DNA of 64,000 nucleotides, from positions 1-64,000 of the forward strand of contig SVLQ01000002.1 in NCBI GenBank assembly GCA_015067825.1. The letters run 5' to 3'. The translations under genes and the position numbers were made by a program. Under the pieces are notes generated by a model that saw only the letters and a list, made by a program, of their open reading frames with translations, was not told the origin of the DNA and ran no database searches. This document shows positions 40,936 to 50,521 of the stretch, in pieces. Source of the DNA: Oscillospiraceae bacterium (GTDB lineage: Bacteria > Bacillota > Clostridia > Oscillospirales > QAMX01). Position 1 is the first letter of the stretch; each line of letters opens with the position of its first letter.

Positions 40936-41517
40936 TCAGAATTTGATCTCCAAAATCAAATCGTCAACTTCCTGTCCGTCTACAACGTGTGTGCCCTTGG
41001 TACGCTTTATTTCGTAGAAACCGAGCTTTTTCGCGCAGCCCAGCATCCGAAGATTGCCGCTCCAAGTTTCGATCAAAAAGTGATTTTCTCCGAAACTGCG
41101 GTAATAATTCATCATCGCGGTCAATACTTTCGTGCCGATCCCTTTTCCCCAGTAGTCCATTTCGCAGATCTCAATACCAAGGCCCCTGACCGAATGGTTC
41201 TCAAGTGCGTTTTTGCTTTGGTCGATGGAGTCCCAAGGCGTATATTCAAAATTACTGTCTAAATAATAAGAAGAAACCAAACCGATGTGGCGGCCGTCAA
41301 CTTCGATCTCAAACCGCCAACGAATGGCGTTTTCGGGCATACTGTCCATGATTTCGACCATGTCGGCACGCAATTCGTCCGCGTCTACCGGCTCCAAGGT
41401 CATCCACGGCGTATCGGAACGAAACCATTCGGTTTCTTCGTTTGTCCATCGAACCTCGTCCTCGACGTCCGAAAGGACGTAATCTCGAAGTGTAATATTT
41501 TCATAGGTGATTTTCAC
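40936..41517 (-). CDS. GNAT-family acetyltransferase
   Basis: 193 residues from GTG 41517, seven bases after GGAGG. ITLRDYVLSDVEDEVRW at the start, EICEMDYWGKGIGTKVL (acetyl-CoA loop) near 120 and MLGCAKKLGFYEIKR near 165 are GNAT features; the layout is closest to RimJ/RimL-type or aminoglycoside acetyltransferase-like proteins. The acceptor is unknown. It is convergent with sigK. Confidence 0.88.
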   Translation of the reverse strand: MKITYENITLRDYVLSDVEDEVRWTNEETEWFRSDTPWMTLEPVDADELRADMVEIMDSMPENAIRWRFEIEVDGRHIGLVSSYYLDSNFEYTPWDSIDQSKNALENHSVRGLGIEICEMDYWGKGIGTKVLTAMMNYYRSFGENHFLIETWSGNLRMLGCAKKLGFYEIKRTKGTHVVDGQEVDDLILEIKF

Positions 41518-41546
41518 GCCGAATCCTCCAAACTTTGTTTGCTTCC

Positions 41547-41575
41547 ATTATACCACCGGGACCGCCAAAAAACAA
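41547..41575 (-). promoter_or_regulatory. Promoter of the GNAT gene
   Basis: Minus strand TTGTTT (41570-41575), 17-base spacer, TATAAT (41547-41552). Confidence 0.6.
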
Positions 41576-41612
41576 GAACAGGCACAGCAGTCCAAACTGC
41601 TGTGCCTGTTTG
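41573..41612 (-). terminator. Terminator of the SIS gene
   Basis: AACAGGCACAGCAG, loop tccaaa, CTGCTGTGCCTGTT, with TTGTTTTTT on the minus side. Confidence 0.85.
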
Positions 41613-41619
41613 AAGTGGA

Positions 41620-42360
41620 TTACATATAGAAAACGTTATCCTTATATTTCTCCAGCATACGCGCGTTGTGCTCGTCGCCACCTTCCACGTTGGCACTCAA
41701 GAACACCGGCGGTTCGATGCCCGCTTCGATCATCAGCTCGATCGAACGTGCGACGATGGAGTTGCAGATCGCTGCACCGGCGATGGTCGAGGTCGGCGCG
41801 GTCTTTTCGGCGAGACCTTCGAGCTTGAGCGAAGAGTCGCCGATGCAGCCGCAGTTATCGAGCAGGATGTCGGCGTGGTCGTAGAGCTTGGTGCCCGAGG
41901 AGTGGCGCGAGGGCTGGGACTTGGAGGAGTTGAGGTTGGTCATGACGATGACGGTCATACCCATCTCGCGGGCCGTACGCGCCATGTCGATCGGCACGGC
42001 GTTGCGGCCGGTGACCGAGTGGATGAAGAGCACGTCGCCGGATTTTGCCGGCGTATTTTTGAGGATCATGTCGCCAAAGCCTTCCATGCGCTCCATTTCC
42101 GAGGTCATGGTGATCGGCGTCAGCTCCAGCATCATGCCGGGTGCGCGGATATAGTTGATCGGGATCAGACCGCCCGCGCGGTAGAAAAGCTCCATGGCCA
42201 TCATACCGCCGTGGCTGCAGCCAAAGGCGAAGATGTTGCGCTTCTGGGCGATCGCATCGCAGAAGGCCTGAGCAGCCTGTTCGATCGCGTCGCGCTGGGT
42301 GGTGCGGACGGTGTCCAGAATTCTTGAAACTTCGTTGAAATACAGATCGATCGCACTCAT
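41620..42360 (-). CDS. SIS-domain phosphosugar-binding protein
   Basis: 246 residues of the sugar-isomerase (SIS) fold. IFAFGCSHGGMMAMELFYRA is the phosphate-binding start, and DVLFIHSVTGRNAVPIDMA holds the second phosphosugar contact (Ser-x-Thr-Gly). It resembles the UPF0309/phosphoheptose isomerase-like group. The reaction (isomerase, etherase or regulator) cannot be fixed; there is no helix-turn-helix. The gene has AAAGGAG upstream and its own promoter and terminator. Confidence 0.85.
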   Translation of the reverse strand: MSAIDLYFNEVSRILDTVRTTQRDAIEQAAQAFCDAIAQKRNIFAFGCSHGGMMAMELFYRAGGLIPINYIRAPGMMLELTPITMTSEMERMEGFGDMILKNTPAKSGDVLFIHSVTGRNAVPIDMARTAREMGMTVIVMTNLNSSKSQPSRHSSGTKLYDHADILLDNCGCIGDSSLKLEGLAEKTAPTSTIAGAAICNSIVARSIELMIEAGIEPPVFLSANVEGGDEHNARMLEKYKDNVFYM

Positions 42361-42407
42361 GAAAAACGACTCCTTTTGTCATAGTCTGTGAGGGAGAGCA
42401 CAGGGAT

Positions 42408-42436
42408 ATTATATCACACCGCCAGTAAAACATCAA
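42408..42436 (-). promoter_or_regulatory. Promoter of the SIS gene
   Basis: Minus strand TTGATG (42431-42436), 17-base spacer, TATAAT (42408-42413). Confidence 0.78.
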
Positions 42437-42506
42437 GGAAATTACGCTGCAGCGCGAAAAAACGCTGATTTTCATCAATATGCCGCGGCTGTTCACAAAA
42501 TGAAGG

Positions 42507-42535
42507 TTTACTTTTTTCGAAATTTGTGATATGAT
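42507..42535 (+). promoter_or_regulatory. Promoter of the flippase gene
   Basis: TTTACT (42507-42512), 17-base spacer, TATGAT (42530-42535). Confidence 0.65.
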
Positions 42536-42625
42536 ATCTTTTAGGGAACCATGCGTCGCCGGAAAAGCAGATGTCATGGTTTTCTGCCGTACAAGGCGAA
42601 AATAAGCAAAGGACAGGTGCGACGG

Positions 42626-44260
42626 TTGGAACAGAAAAAAAACGGCAGCGGCATTGCTGTCGGCGCGACCATATTGATCGCCGCAAACTTTATCGTTAAA
42701 ATCATCGGCGTGGTCTACAAGATCCCGCTGGCCAATATCCTCGGCAGCGACGGCATGGGTTATCTGAGCTCTGCCTACGAGATCTACCAGCTTTTGCTGA
42801 CGATCTTTGCCTCGGGCGGCGCGGTCGCTGTCTCGAAAATCGTCGCTGAGAGCCTTGCGCTCGCGCATTTTTCCGAGGTACGCAAGGAATTCCGCATCAT
42901 GCTCACGACGTTTATGATCGTCGGCGGCACGGGTACGGCCGTGATGTTTCTCGGCAGCGGCCCGTTTGCCCGCACGGTCAGTGCCGAACAAGCACAGCTC
43001 TGCATGATGGTGCTGGCTCCGGCGATTTTCTTCCTCTCGGTCTCCTGCGTGTTCCGCGGGTACTATCAGGGCATGCAGAACATGAAGCCGACGGGCATGA
43101 CGCAGGTCATCGAAGCCTGCTTTAAGCTCGCCATCGGCATCGGCTTTGCTTGGCTTCTGAAAGATCTCGGCTTCGGCGAGGATAAGGTCGCGGCCGGCGC
43201 GATCTCGGGCACGACGATCAGCACGATGATCGGTCTGTTCGTTCTGATCTGCGTGTTTTTCTCCAAGAATAACCGCCAAAAACTGCGCGAACTCAGCCGA
43301 AAGGGTGGGGAAGAGCGCAGCACCGGCGCAATTTTAAAGCAATTTGTCAAGCTTGCGATCCCGCTGACGATGAGTGCGATGGTCGTCAACTTCACCGGTG
43401 TGCTTGACCTGTTTCTGATCTACCAGCGCCTGCAGGATGCGGGGCTTGACAATGCCGCCGCCAACGCAGCCTACGGCGGTTATAAGGGCTATGCCCAAAC
43501 GCTCTTCAACCTGCCGCCGTCGATCATCTCGTCGCTCAATGTCAGTATCATTCCGGCGCTCTCCGCGGCGTTCGTCGCCCATAACGTCAAGCGCATCCGC
43601 TACGTGATCCGCCGCTCGTTCAAGCTCGTCAGCGCGCTGGCGATGCCGTGTGCGGTGGGGCTGATCGTGCTGGCTGGGCCGATCCAACGCATGCTGTTCC
43701 CGGCACGGCTCGATGAGATCGCCGTCGTCACGCCGCTGCTGCAGATCCTCGGCTTCGCCTCCTACTGGACGTGCATGGCCACGCTGACCACGGCGGCGCT
43801 GCAGTCGTTCGGCAAAATGCGCGTGCCTGTCTATTCGCTGATCGTCGGCGGCGTGATCAAGCTCTCGGTCAACTATGTCCTGATCGGTATCCCCTCGATC
43901 GGCATGATTGGCGCACCGATCGGCACGGTTTGCTGCTATCTGACGATTTTCATCATCAATATGTGCTCGCTGCGGCATAACACGACCTTCGCGCTCAAGC
44001 TGACCAACGCGTTTGTCAAACCGCTGATTGCCAGCGTGCTGATGGGCGCGGTCGCGTTCGGAACACACGCTTTGCTCGACGGTCTGATCGGCGACGTGCT
44101 TGCCACGATTTTTGCCATCGGCGTGGCCGTCGGCGTCTACGGCGTGGTGATCCTCTTGATCGGTGGCATCGGCGAACGCGATATCCTGTCGCTCCCCAAG
44201 GGTGCGCTGCTTGTGCGCCTGCTGCGAAAACTGCATCTTCTGCGCGTTCGTCCACAGTAA
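42626..44260 (+). CDS. SpoVB/MurJ-like polysaccharide flippase
   Basis: 544 residues from a TTG start (42626), with AAAGGACAGGTG upstream; no ATG has a good site. About 14 hydrophobic segments of the MVF/MOP exporter fold, starting GATILIAANFIVKIIGVVYK and IPLANILGSDGMGYLSSAYE, the signature of SpoVB and related lipid II or polysaccharide flippases. SpoVB-like proteins act in spore cortex or envelope formation. The methyltransferase gene follows by 25 bases. Confidence 0.88.
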   Translation: MEQKKNGSGIAVGATILIAANFIVKIIGVVYKIPLANILGSDGMGYLSSAYEIYQLLLTIFASGGAVAVSKIVAESLALAHFSEVRKEFRIMLTTFMIVGGTGTAVMFLGSGPFARTVSAEQAQLCMMVLAPAIFFLSVSCVFRGYYQGMQNMKPTGMTQVIEACFKLAIGIGFAWLLKDLGFGEDKVAAGAISGTTISTMIGLFVLICVFFSKNNRQKLRELSRKGGEERSTGAILKQFVKLAIPLTMSAMVVNFTGVLDLFLIYQRLQDAGLDNAAANAAYGGYKGYAQTLFNLPPSIISSLNVSIIPALSAAFVAHNVKRIRYVIRRSFKLVSALAMPCAVGLIVLAGPIQRMLFPARLDEIAVVTPLLQILGFASYWTCMATLTTAALQSFGKMRVPVYSLIVGGVIKLSVNYVLIGIPSIGMIGAPIGTVCCYLTIFIINMCSLRHNTTFALKLTNAFVKPLIASVLMGAVAFGTHALLDGLIGDVLATIFAIGVAVGVYGVVILLIGGIGERDILSLPKGALLVRLLRKLHLLRVRPQ

Positions 44261-44285
44261 AATCGATATTTTATAGGAAAAAGCA

Positions 44286-45086
44286 ATGACTTTTGAAGAA
44301 TTAGCCAACATACAAAATGAGATTGAACAAATCCAAAAAACTTACGAAATCTTTCAAGAGGATGTTCGCTTGAACCATTCACAGGCGGCGTGCGTGGAGT
44401 TTCTGACTACGGTGAAGGTAATCGGTGATTATCTGAAACCGGGAATGAAGATTCTCGATATCGGAGCAGGTACAGGTGCGTATAGTCTGCATTTTGCCGA
44501 GCTCGGTTACGAAGTTTGCGCGATGGAACTGGCAGAAGCCAATTTGCAGGTGTTCCGGCAGAAAATTCAGCCTTCACACAAGCTGGAGCTGGTGCAGGGG
44601 AATGCCGTCGACCTCTCGCGCTATGCCGACGAATCGTTTGATGTCGTGTTGTTGTTTGGACCTCTGTACCACCTGCACGACGAGGCTGATCGGCAGAAAT
44701 GTATCGCCGAAGCAAAACGTGTCTGTAAGCGGGACGGTACCCTGTGTTTCTCTTTTATCGGTCACGATATGGTGTTTCTTACGGAGTTGATGTGGAATCA
44801 ATCGTATTTTTCCGATGGTGACTACAACAAAGAAACATTCCGCCTAGACGATTTTCCGTTTGTGTTTTTTACGGTACCGGAGTGCCGGGCAATGCTTGAG
44901 CGCGGCGGAATCCACATTTTGCGTGAGGTTGCTGCCGACGGTGTGAGTGAGTTGATGGAAGAAAAGATCAATGCGATGGATGCAGAAAACTATGCTCAAT
45001 ATCTGCGCTATCATTTCTACACCTGTGAAAAACCGGAAATGCTCGGACGCAGCAACCATTTGCTGTTTGTCGGCAAAAAACAGTAG
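44286..45086 (+). CDS. Class I SAM-dependent methyltransferase
   Basis: 266 residues. The SAM-binding motif is MKILDIGAGTGAYSLHFAEL (near 55-74), followed by the acidic CAMELAEANL and by DVVLLFGPLYHLHDEADRQK. The fold is that of methyltransferase type 11/UbiE-like proteins. Substrate unknown. It is somewhat more AT-rich than the glycosidase genes. Likely transcribed with the flippase gene; a terminator follows. Confidence 0.9.
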   Translation: MTFEELANIQNEIEQIQKTYEIFQEDVRLNHSQAACVEFLTTVKVIGDYLKPGMKILDIGAGTGAYSLHFAELGYEVCAMELAEANLQVFRQKIQPSHKLELVQGNAVDLSRYADESFDVVLLFGPLYHLHDEADRQKCIAEAKRVCKRDGTLCFSFIGHDMVFLTELMWNQSYFSDGDYNKETFRLDDFPFVFFTVPECRAMLERGGIHILREVAADGVSELMEEKINAMDAENYAQYLRYHFYTCEKPEMLGRSNHLLFVGKKQ

Positions 45087-45088
45087 TG

Positions 45089-45127
45089 AAATCGCCTGCA
45101 CATTTTGTGGTGTGCGGGCGATTTTTT
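45089..45127 (+). terminator. Terminator of the flippase/methyltransferase transcript
   Basis: AAATCGCCTGCACA with TGTGCGGGCGATTTTTTC. Confidence 0.87.
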
Positions 45128-45128
45128 C

Positions 45129-45157
45129 TTGCATGATCGATTCGTTTATTATATAAT
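45129..45157 (+). promoter_or_regulatory. Promoter of the GH35 operon
   Basis: TTGCAT (45129-45134), 17-base spacer, TATAAT (45152-45157); the hexamers are identical to those before the GH127 gene. Confidence 0.85.
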
Positions 45158-45186
45158 AAAGAAAAAGCAGAGAGGATGTATGCGCC

Positions 45187-46941
45187 ATGTCTCAACTGAC
45201 TTACGATAAAGACCGCTTCTACCTCGACGGCGAGCCGTTCCAGATCCGTTCCGGCTCGATCCACTATTTCCGCCACGTCCCCGAATACTGGCTCGACCGC
45301 CTGAAAAAGCTCCGCGCGGCCGGTTTCAATACCGTTGAAACCTACACCTGCTGGAACCTGCACGAGCGCAAGGAAGGCGAATTCAACTTTTCCGGCATGC
45401 TCGATCTGGCGAAGTTTCTCGACCTTGCCGCCGAGCTCGGACTTTATGCGATCGTGCGCCCCGGCCCGTATATTTGTGCGGAATGGGACTTCGGCGGTCT
45501 GCCCTCGTGGCTCTTAAATTATCCCAATATGCGCGTGCGCTGCATGGATCCGCTCTTTTTGGAAAAAGAAAAGCGCTACCTCGATCAGATTTTTGCGATC
45601 CTGCGCCCGCGCCAGATCACCCAAGGCGGCAACATTCTGATGGTGCAGGTCGAGAATGAATACGGCTCCTTCGGCAACGACCACGTCTACCTCGCGCATC
45701 TCGCCGAGTATTACCGCGCCTGCGGTATCGATACGCTGCTCTTCACCTCTGACGGCGCCGGCGACTGGATGCTCGGCGGCGGCACGATCCCGGGTACGCT
45801 GGCAGCGGCCAACTTCGGCCGTCGCTGGCAGGAAGAATTCGGCGTGCTCAAAGAGTTCCGCCCCGAACAGCCCTGTATGTGTGCGGAATACTGGGAGGGC
45901 TGGTTCGACTCGTGGTATCAGCCGCACCACCGCCGTGAACCCGACGACGTCGCCGAACTGTACGACGGTATGCTCGGTGCGGGCCACAACGTCAACTTCT
46001 ATATGTTCACCGGCGGCACCAACTTCGGATTCCACAACGGTGCCAACTACTACGAAAAATACTACCCGCAGACGACCAGCTACGACTACGACGCGATGCT
46101 CACCGAAGCGGGCGATCTGGCACCGCGCTTCTTTGCCATCCGTGCGGTCAACGAAAAATACGCGGGCAAGCTGCCGCCGATCGACGTCGACAATTCGAAA
46201 AAGGCGGCGTACGGCGAGATCGCGCTCACGCAGTCGGTGCGGCTGGCGGATGCGCTGGATCAGATCAGCGCGCCCGTGCACTGCGCCTACCCGATGACGA
46301 TGGAAGAGCTCGGCGCCGACTTCGGCTTTGTGCTCTACGAGACCGTGGTCGACTACGCCGTCGAGGATCGTCCGCTGGAGATCGAGCCGCTGCGCGACCG
46401 CGTGCATATTTTCATTGACGGCAAGTTCGCCGGCATCAAAGAACGCGACCGCCGGAACGACGAAGTCCGCGTCACCGTGCTGCCGGGCAACAGCGTGAAG
46501 ATCTCGCTGCTGGTGGAAAACCTGGGGCGCGTCAACTACGGTGTGACGATGAGCGACAACCGCAAGGGTCTGCCGGGCGGTGCGCGTTTGGGGCAGCAGT
46601 ATCTGTTTGGCTGGACGATGTACCCGCTGACAATGGACGACCTGAGCAAGCTCCGCTTTACCGACGGCGCACAGGCGGATTGCCCGGTGTTTTTACGCGG
46701 TGAGCTGGAGATCAGCGGCGAACCCGCCGATACCTTTATCCGCCTGCCGGGCTTTACCAAGGGCTTTGTGGTGGTCAACGGCTTCAACCTCGGCCGCTAC
46801 TGGAATCCCGCCGGCCCGCAGAAAACGCTTTACCTGCCCGCGCCCATTCTGCGCGAGGGCAAAAACGAGATCATCGTCTTTGAATCCGACGGCTATGAAA
46901 CGCCGGCGATCCTGTCGGAAGCGCTGCCGGATATCGGCTGA
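45187..46941 (+). CDS. Beta-galactosidase, GH35 family
   Basis: 584 residues. FQIRSGSIHYFRHVPEYWLD, TVETYTCWNLHE and IVRPGPYICAEWDFGGLPSW are family signatures. The acid/base Glu is in MVQVENEYGSFG (near 152-163) and the nucleophile Glu in CAEYWEGWFDSW (near 232-243). C-terminal beta domains (390-580) follow. It releases terminal beta-galactose. No signal peptide. First gene of an operon with GH38-like and sialidase-like genes. Confidence 0.95.
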   Translation: MSQLTYDKDRFYLDGEPFQIRSGSIHYFRHVPEYWLDRLKKLRAAGFNTVETYTCWNLHERKEGEFNFSGMLDLAKFLDLAAELGLYAIVRPGPYICAEWDFGGLPSWLLNYPNMRVRCMDPLFLEKEKRYLDQIFAILRPRQITQGGNILMVQVENEYGSFGNDHVYLAHLAEYYRACGIDTLLFTSDGAGDWMLGGGTIPGTLAAANFGRRWQEEFGVLKEFRPEQPCMCAEYWEGWFDSWYQPHHRREPDDVAELYDGMLGAGHNVNFYMFTGGTNFGFHNGANYYEKYYPQTTSYDYDAMLTEAGDLAPRFFAIRAVNEKYAGKLPPIDVDNSKKAAYGEIALTQSVRLADALDQISAPVHCAYPMTMEELGADFGFVLYETVVDYAVEDRPLEIEPLRDRVHIFIDGKFAGIKERDRRNDEVRVTVLPGNSVKISLLVENLGRVNYGVTMSDNRKGLPGGARLGQQYLFGWTMYPLTMDDLSKLRFTDGAQADCPVFLRGELEISGEPADTFIRLPGFTKGFVVVNGFNLGRYWNPAGPQKTLYLPAPILREGKNEIIVFESDGYETPAILSEALPDIG

Positions 46942-46965
46942 GAAGAAACGAACGGAGGAAATGTT

Positions 46966-49317
46966 ATGGAAAAGAAACCGATGTATCTGCTGACCTACGA
47001 CCACGGCGGTTTTGTGCTTTGGGGCCACAAGGTCGCACCGCAGCTCAAAGAAGCACTCGAATGGCTGAAAAAATATCCGAAATTCAAGATCGGTCTCGAC
47101 TACGAGGCCTTTACGTTCGACGAATTTGCCGAAACCGAGCCGGAGATCATGAAAACGATCAAAGAAGCGCTCGAAACCTACAAGGGCCGTTTCGGCCTCG
47201 GCTCCACGACCTACGGCCAGCCGCTTTCGCTGTATATCTCCGAAGAATCCAATGCCCGCCAGCTTTCTTACGCCGTGCGCACAAATCTCGCGCACTTTGG
47301 CCAAACGCCGCCGGTCTATTCGATCTCGGAGTTTGCGCTCCATAACCAGATCCCGCAGCTCGCCCGCCTCTGCGGCTACGATGCGGCGATCCTGCGCTCC
47401 CACGTCATGGGCTACGGTTTCCCTCGCACGTTCGATTCGGCGTGGGGCAACTGGGTCGGCAAGGACGGCACGTCGATCCCGGCGGTCCCGACCTACGACG
47501 ACGAGGGTATGGGCTACAGCTGCACGACGATGGACAACTGGATCTTTACGCGCTGGCCCGGCGAATCGCAGTATTCGCCCGAGGATTTTGAAGAAAAATT
47601 CCGGAAGTACGAGCCGCTGCTCGCCTCGCGCTACGACGATCTGACGCTGCGCAAGGAAGGTCTGCCGGCTCATGCCGAAGAAAAAGACCATTGGCATTTC
47701 GTGCTGCTCGAGGAACTGCCTGGCTTGTACGGTGAGGCCAAGGATGAACTGAAAACCGAGGACAACGATTTCCGCAGCCGTATGCCGTGGGGCTACTGCG
47801 GCAACGAGATCTTCAACGGCTGCCGCGCGGCCGAGGTTTCGGTGGCGAGCGCGGAACGCGCCAACGCCCTTGCGGTGATGCTCGGCGGCGAAAGCGCGCA
47901 GAGCGAGCTGGAAACGGCGTGGAAAAACGTGCTCGTCGCGCAGCACCACGACGTCACGATCTGCGGTCTCCTCGAGCTCTCCCGCCGCTTTATCCCGGCG
48001 TCGCTTGCCGCCTCCAACGCGGCCAACGACCGCTCGTTCGACCTGTTTGCCAAACGCTTTGCCCATAAGGTCGATGCCACGATGGTGGCGTTTAACCCTA
48101 ACTCCTTCCCGATCAAAGAGTGGATCATGACCGAAGCGCAGCCCATTCTGCTCGAGCTGCCGCCGCTGACGGCCAAACAGCTGCCGATTGGTGCGCCCGC
48201 CACGATCGATCCGCGTTTTGGCTGGGATGGCAAGGTGCTGACCACGCCGAACTACAAGATCAAGCTGACCGGCGCCGGTATCGCCTGGATCGACGATGCC
48301 GAAACCGGCCGCCGCATCGTCGACAACGGTGACGGTGCGCTGCTGGCCGCCCCGATCGAAGATATTGACTATGTTTCTTCCGGCAAATGGAACGTCACGC
48401 TGCTGGCGCAGGGGGCGGTCGCCGTGCAGACAGGCACGATTGGTGGGCTCGACTACCGCTTTGAAATGCGCCTGATGGGTGAAAATAAGCGCATCGACTG
48501 CAAAACAAGCGTGACCGTCAACGGCGAGCACGTCGGCCGCGCCGGCGTAACCAAGGGTCTGCCGGAGGCACATACCGTCAACGGTGAGCTCCACGAAGAA
48601 AAGCTGCGCTTTGTTATGCACGCGAACCTCGCGGAGTCCCGCCGCATGGTGCGCGATCTGCCGTACGCGATCGCCGATTGGAGCGGTGCGGTGCTCAAAC
48701 CGGAGGAATACTGGTACGAAGGTGCGCTGGTCTTAAACGATGCGCCCGTTTCGGCGGAGGAATCGTTCGCCTCGACGACCTATCTGCAGGGTGTCTATTG
48801 GCTCGCGCTGCGCGATGCCGAAAACGGCATTGCCGTTTTCAACCGCGGCTGTATGGGCTCGGCGATCGCCGGCAACTGTGTGCAGATCCCGCTCGTCTAC
48901 GCCAACGACTATATGTGCGGCACGAAAATGCTGAACGGCACGTTTGAAAACGAATTTGCGATCCTGCCGGTCGGCAACGAGCTCTCCGACGTCGACCTCC
49001 ACAAGTCGGCACTTTCCTACGCCTATCCGCCGATCGTGCGCTACATCCCGGAAGGCGAAGGCGATCTTACCGAAATTGCCGCCGCCGAACTGGCGACGGA
49101 GGATAACGTGATCCTGACTGCGCTTTACCCCGAAGACGGCGCGATCCTTGCCCGCTTCTGCAACTTCTCGGACGCCGATGCCGCCGCGACGTTTACGCCC
49201 GCAGTCGGCAAGGTGACCGCCGAAGTCGACCTGCTCGGCAAGGTGCGTCAGCCGCTTGCTGACGGCAAGCTCGCGTTCCATCCGTGGGAAGTGAAAACCG
49301 TCAGAATTGAGCTGTAA
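46966..49317 (+). CDS. GH38-like (alpha-mannosidase-related) protein
   Basis: 783 residues, 24 bases after the GH35 gene. VLVAQHHDVTICG (near 322-334) matches the late His-Asp metal/substrate motif of GH38, and YAVRTNLAHFGQTPPVYSIS lies where the nucleophile region is. But the first metal motif is TYDHGGFVLWG rather than HxDxxW, and the place of the nucleophile Asp reads SEFALH. The C-terminal half is beta-rich. It may be an atypical mannosidase-like enzyme or have a changed specificity. No signal peptide. Good AACGGAGG ribosome site. Confidence 0.75.
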   Translation: MEKKPMYLLTYDHGGFVLWGHKVAPQLKEALEWLKKYPKFKIGLDYEAFTFDEFAETEPEIMKTIKEALETYKGRFGLGSTTYGQPLSLYISEESNARQLSYAVRTNLAHFGQTPPVYSISEFALHNQIPQLARLCGYDAAILRSHVMGYGFPRTFDSAWGNWVGKDGTSIPAVPTYDDEGMGYSCTTMDNWIFTRWPGESQYSPEDFEEKFRKYEPLLASRYDDLTLRKEGLPAHAEEKDHWHFVLLEELPGLYGEAKDELKTEDNDFRSRMPWGYCGNEIFNGCRAAEVSVASAERANALAVMLGGESAQSELETAWKNVLVAQHHDVTICGLLELSRRFIPASLAASNAANDRSFDLFAKRFAHKVDATMVAFNPNSFPIKEWIMTEAQPILLELPPLTAKQLPIGAPATIDPRFGWDGKVLTTPNYKIKLTGAGIAWIDDAETGRRIVDNGDGALLAAPIEDIDYVSSGKWNVTLLAQGAVAVQTGTIGGLDYRFEMRLMGENKRIDCKTSVTVNGEHVGRAGVTKGLPEAHTVNGELHEEKLRFVMHANLAESRRMVRDLPYAIADWSGAVLKPEEYWYEGALVLNDAPVSAEESFASTTYLQGVYWLALRDAENGIAVFNRGCMGSAIAGNCVQIPLVYANDYMCGTKMLNGTFENEFAILPVGNELSDVDLHKSALSYAYPPIVRYIPEGEGDLTEIAAAELATEDNVILTALYPEDGAILARFCNFSDADAAATFTPAVGKVTAEVDLLGKVRQPLADGKLAFHPWEVKTVRIEL

Positions 49318-49336
49318 AACGGAGGAGTCTGAGAGC

Positions 49337-50470
49337 ATGGGGATCATCAAACAAATCGATTTTGTAAAATATCTCCCGCCGTCGGAGAAAAATCCCCGCA
49401 ACAGCGAAGGTGATTTTCTCCACGTCGAGCTGGGCGGAAAACAAGCGGTTCTTTTTGCCTATACCCGGTTTACCGGCGGCAGCGGCGACGCGGCCGCGGC
49501 CGATCTCGCCTGCCTGCTTTCGTTTGACGGCGGCCGCACCTTTGCGCTCCCGGAAGGTTCGGAGGATGGGGTCCTGATCCGTGCCGACGAATTCGGCACA
49601 GATAATATCATGAGCGTTTCTCTTTGGCGGTTTGAAAACGGCGATGCCGGAATTTTCTTTCTTGTCAAGGAGCCGGATGCGTCGATCTCGGGTTGGTTCC
49701 GCAGGTTTGCCCGGGATGAGGATATTTTTGGCGGGGACTACCGGCAGATCAAGGTGTTTCCGGTGCGATTCCCGGGCTATTACGTCGTGAACAACTGCCG
49801 GATCGCAAAGCTGGGAAAAAAACTGCTCATTCCTGCGGCCAATCACCGCTACCATATGTTTGACTACGGCCCGGATATTGACAGCAGAGGCGTTGACTTT
49901 GTGTTTGTCTCCGAGGACGACGGCTTTACCTGGACCGAGGCTCCGGGCTGCATGGTGCTGCCGGATTCGTACAGCCGCACGGGATTGCAGGAACCCGGCC
50001 TGATCGACTTGCCCAACGGCAGTCTTTACGCCTATGCGCGGACGGATCTCGGCGCGCAGTACGAAAGCTTTTCTGCCGACGGCAACTATTGGACGGTTCC
50101 GCAGAGATCTTGCTTCACCTCACCGGCGTCGCCGATGAAGATCGCCAAAAACCCGTTTACGGGCAAGTATTATGCGATCTGGAATCCCTATGGCGGAACG
50201 GGTGCTCCGCAGCTTGCCGGAATTGACCCGAAAAACACCGACCGCGATCCGAACTCCAGCTGGAATCGGACGCCTTTGGTGATCGCCGAAAGTACGGACT
50301 GCCGCAACTGGTCGGCACCGGAGATCATGGATGACGATCCTGCCCGGGGCTACTGCTACCCTGCGATTTTTTTCGAAGACGAAGATACGATGCTGGTGTC
50401 TTACTGCAGCGGATGCTCGGCGGAAGATTGCGTTCTCTGCCGAACCACCATTGCAAGAGTCAAACTGTAA
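49337..50470 (+). CDS. Sialidase-like (BNR-repeat, six-blade propeller) protein
   Basis: 377 residues from ATG 49337, nine bases after GGAGGAG. Repeated Asp-box-like motifs LSFDGGRTFALP and VSEDDGFTWTEA, together with GLQEPGLIDLPNGSLYAYAR and GYCYPAIFFEDEDTMLVSY, fit the sialidase/BNR_2 superfamily. The N-terminal Arg triad cannot be verified by eye, so the sugar is uncertain. No signal peptide or lipobox. Third gene of the GH35 operon, 19 bases after the GH38-like gene. Confidence 0.75.
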   Translation: MGIIKQIDFVKYLPPSEKNPRNSEGDFLHVELGGKQAVLFAYTRFTGGSGDAAAADLACLLSFDGGRTFALPEGSEDGVLIRADEFGTDNIMSVSLWRFENGDAGIFFLVKEPDASISGWFRRFARDEDIFGGDYRQIKVFPVRFPGYYVVNNCRIAKLGKKLLIPAANHRYHMFDYGPDIDSRGVDFVFVSEDDGFTWTEAPGCMVLPDSYSRTGLQEPGLIDLPNGSLYAYARTDLGAQYESFSADGNYWTVPQRSCFTSPASPMKIAKNPFTGKYYAIWNPYGGTGAPQLAGIDPKNTDRDPNSSWNRTPLVIAESTDCRNWSAPEIMDDDPARGYCYPAIFFEDEDTMLVSYCSGCSAEDCVLCRTTIARVKL

Positions 50471-50480
50471 CCCGTTATAT

Positions 50481-50520
50481 AAAAAAAGCTTCGATCCCAG
50501 ACGGATCGAAGCTTTTTTCT
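50481..50520. terminator. Bidirectional terminator
   Basis: AAAAAAAGCTTCGATC with GATCGAAGCTTTTTT, between the convergent sialidase-like and trkH genes. Confidence 0.93.
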
Positions 50521-50521
50521 T

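Noticed and set aside
46693..48621. 642-codon minus-strand open frame opposite the GH38-like gene
   Set aside because: Shadow frame without motifs or ribosome site; the plus frame fits the operon with GH35.
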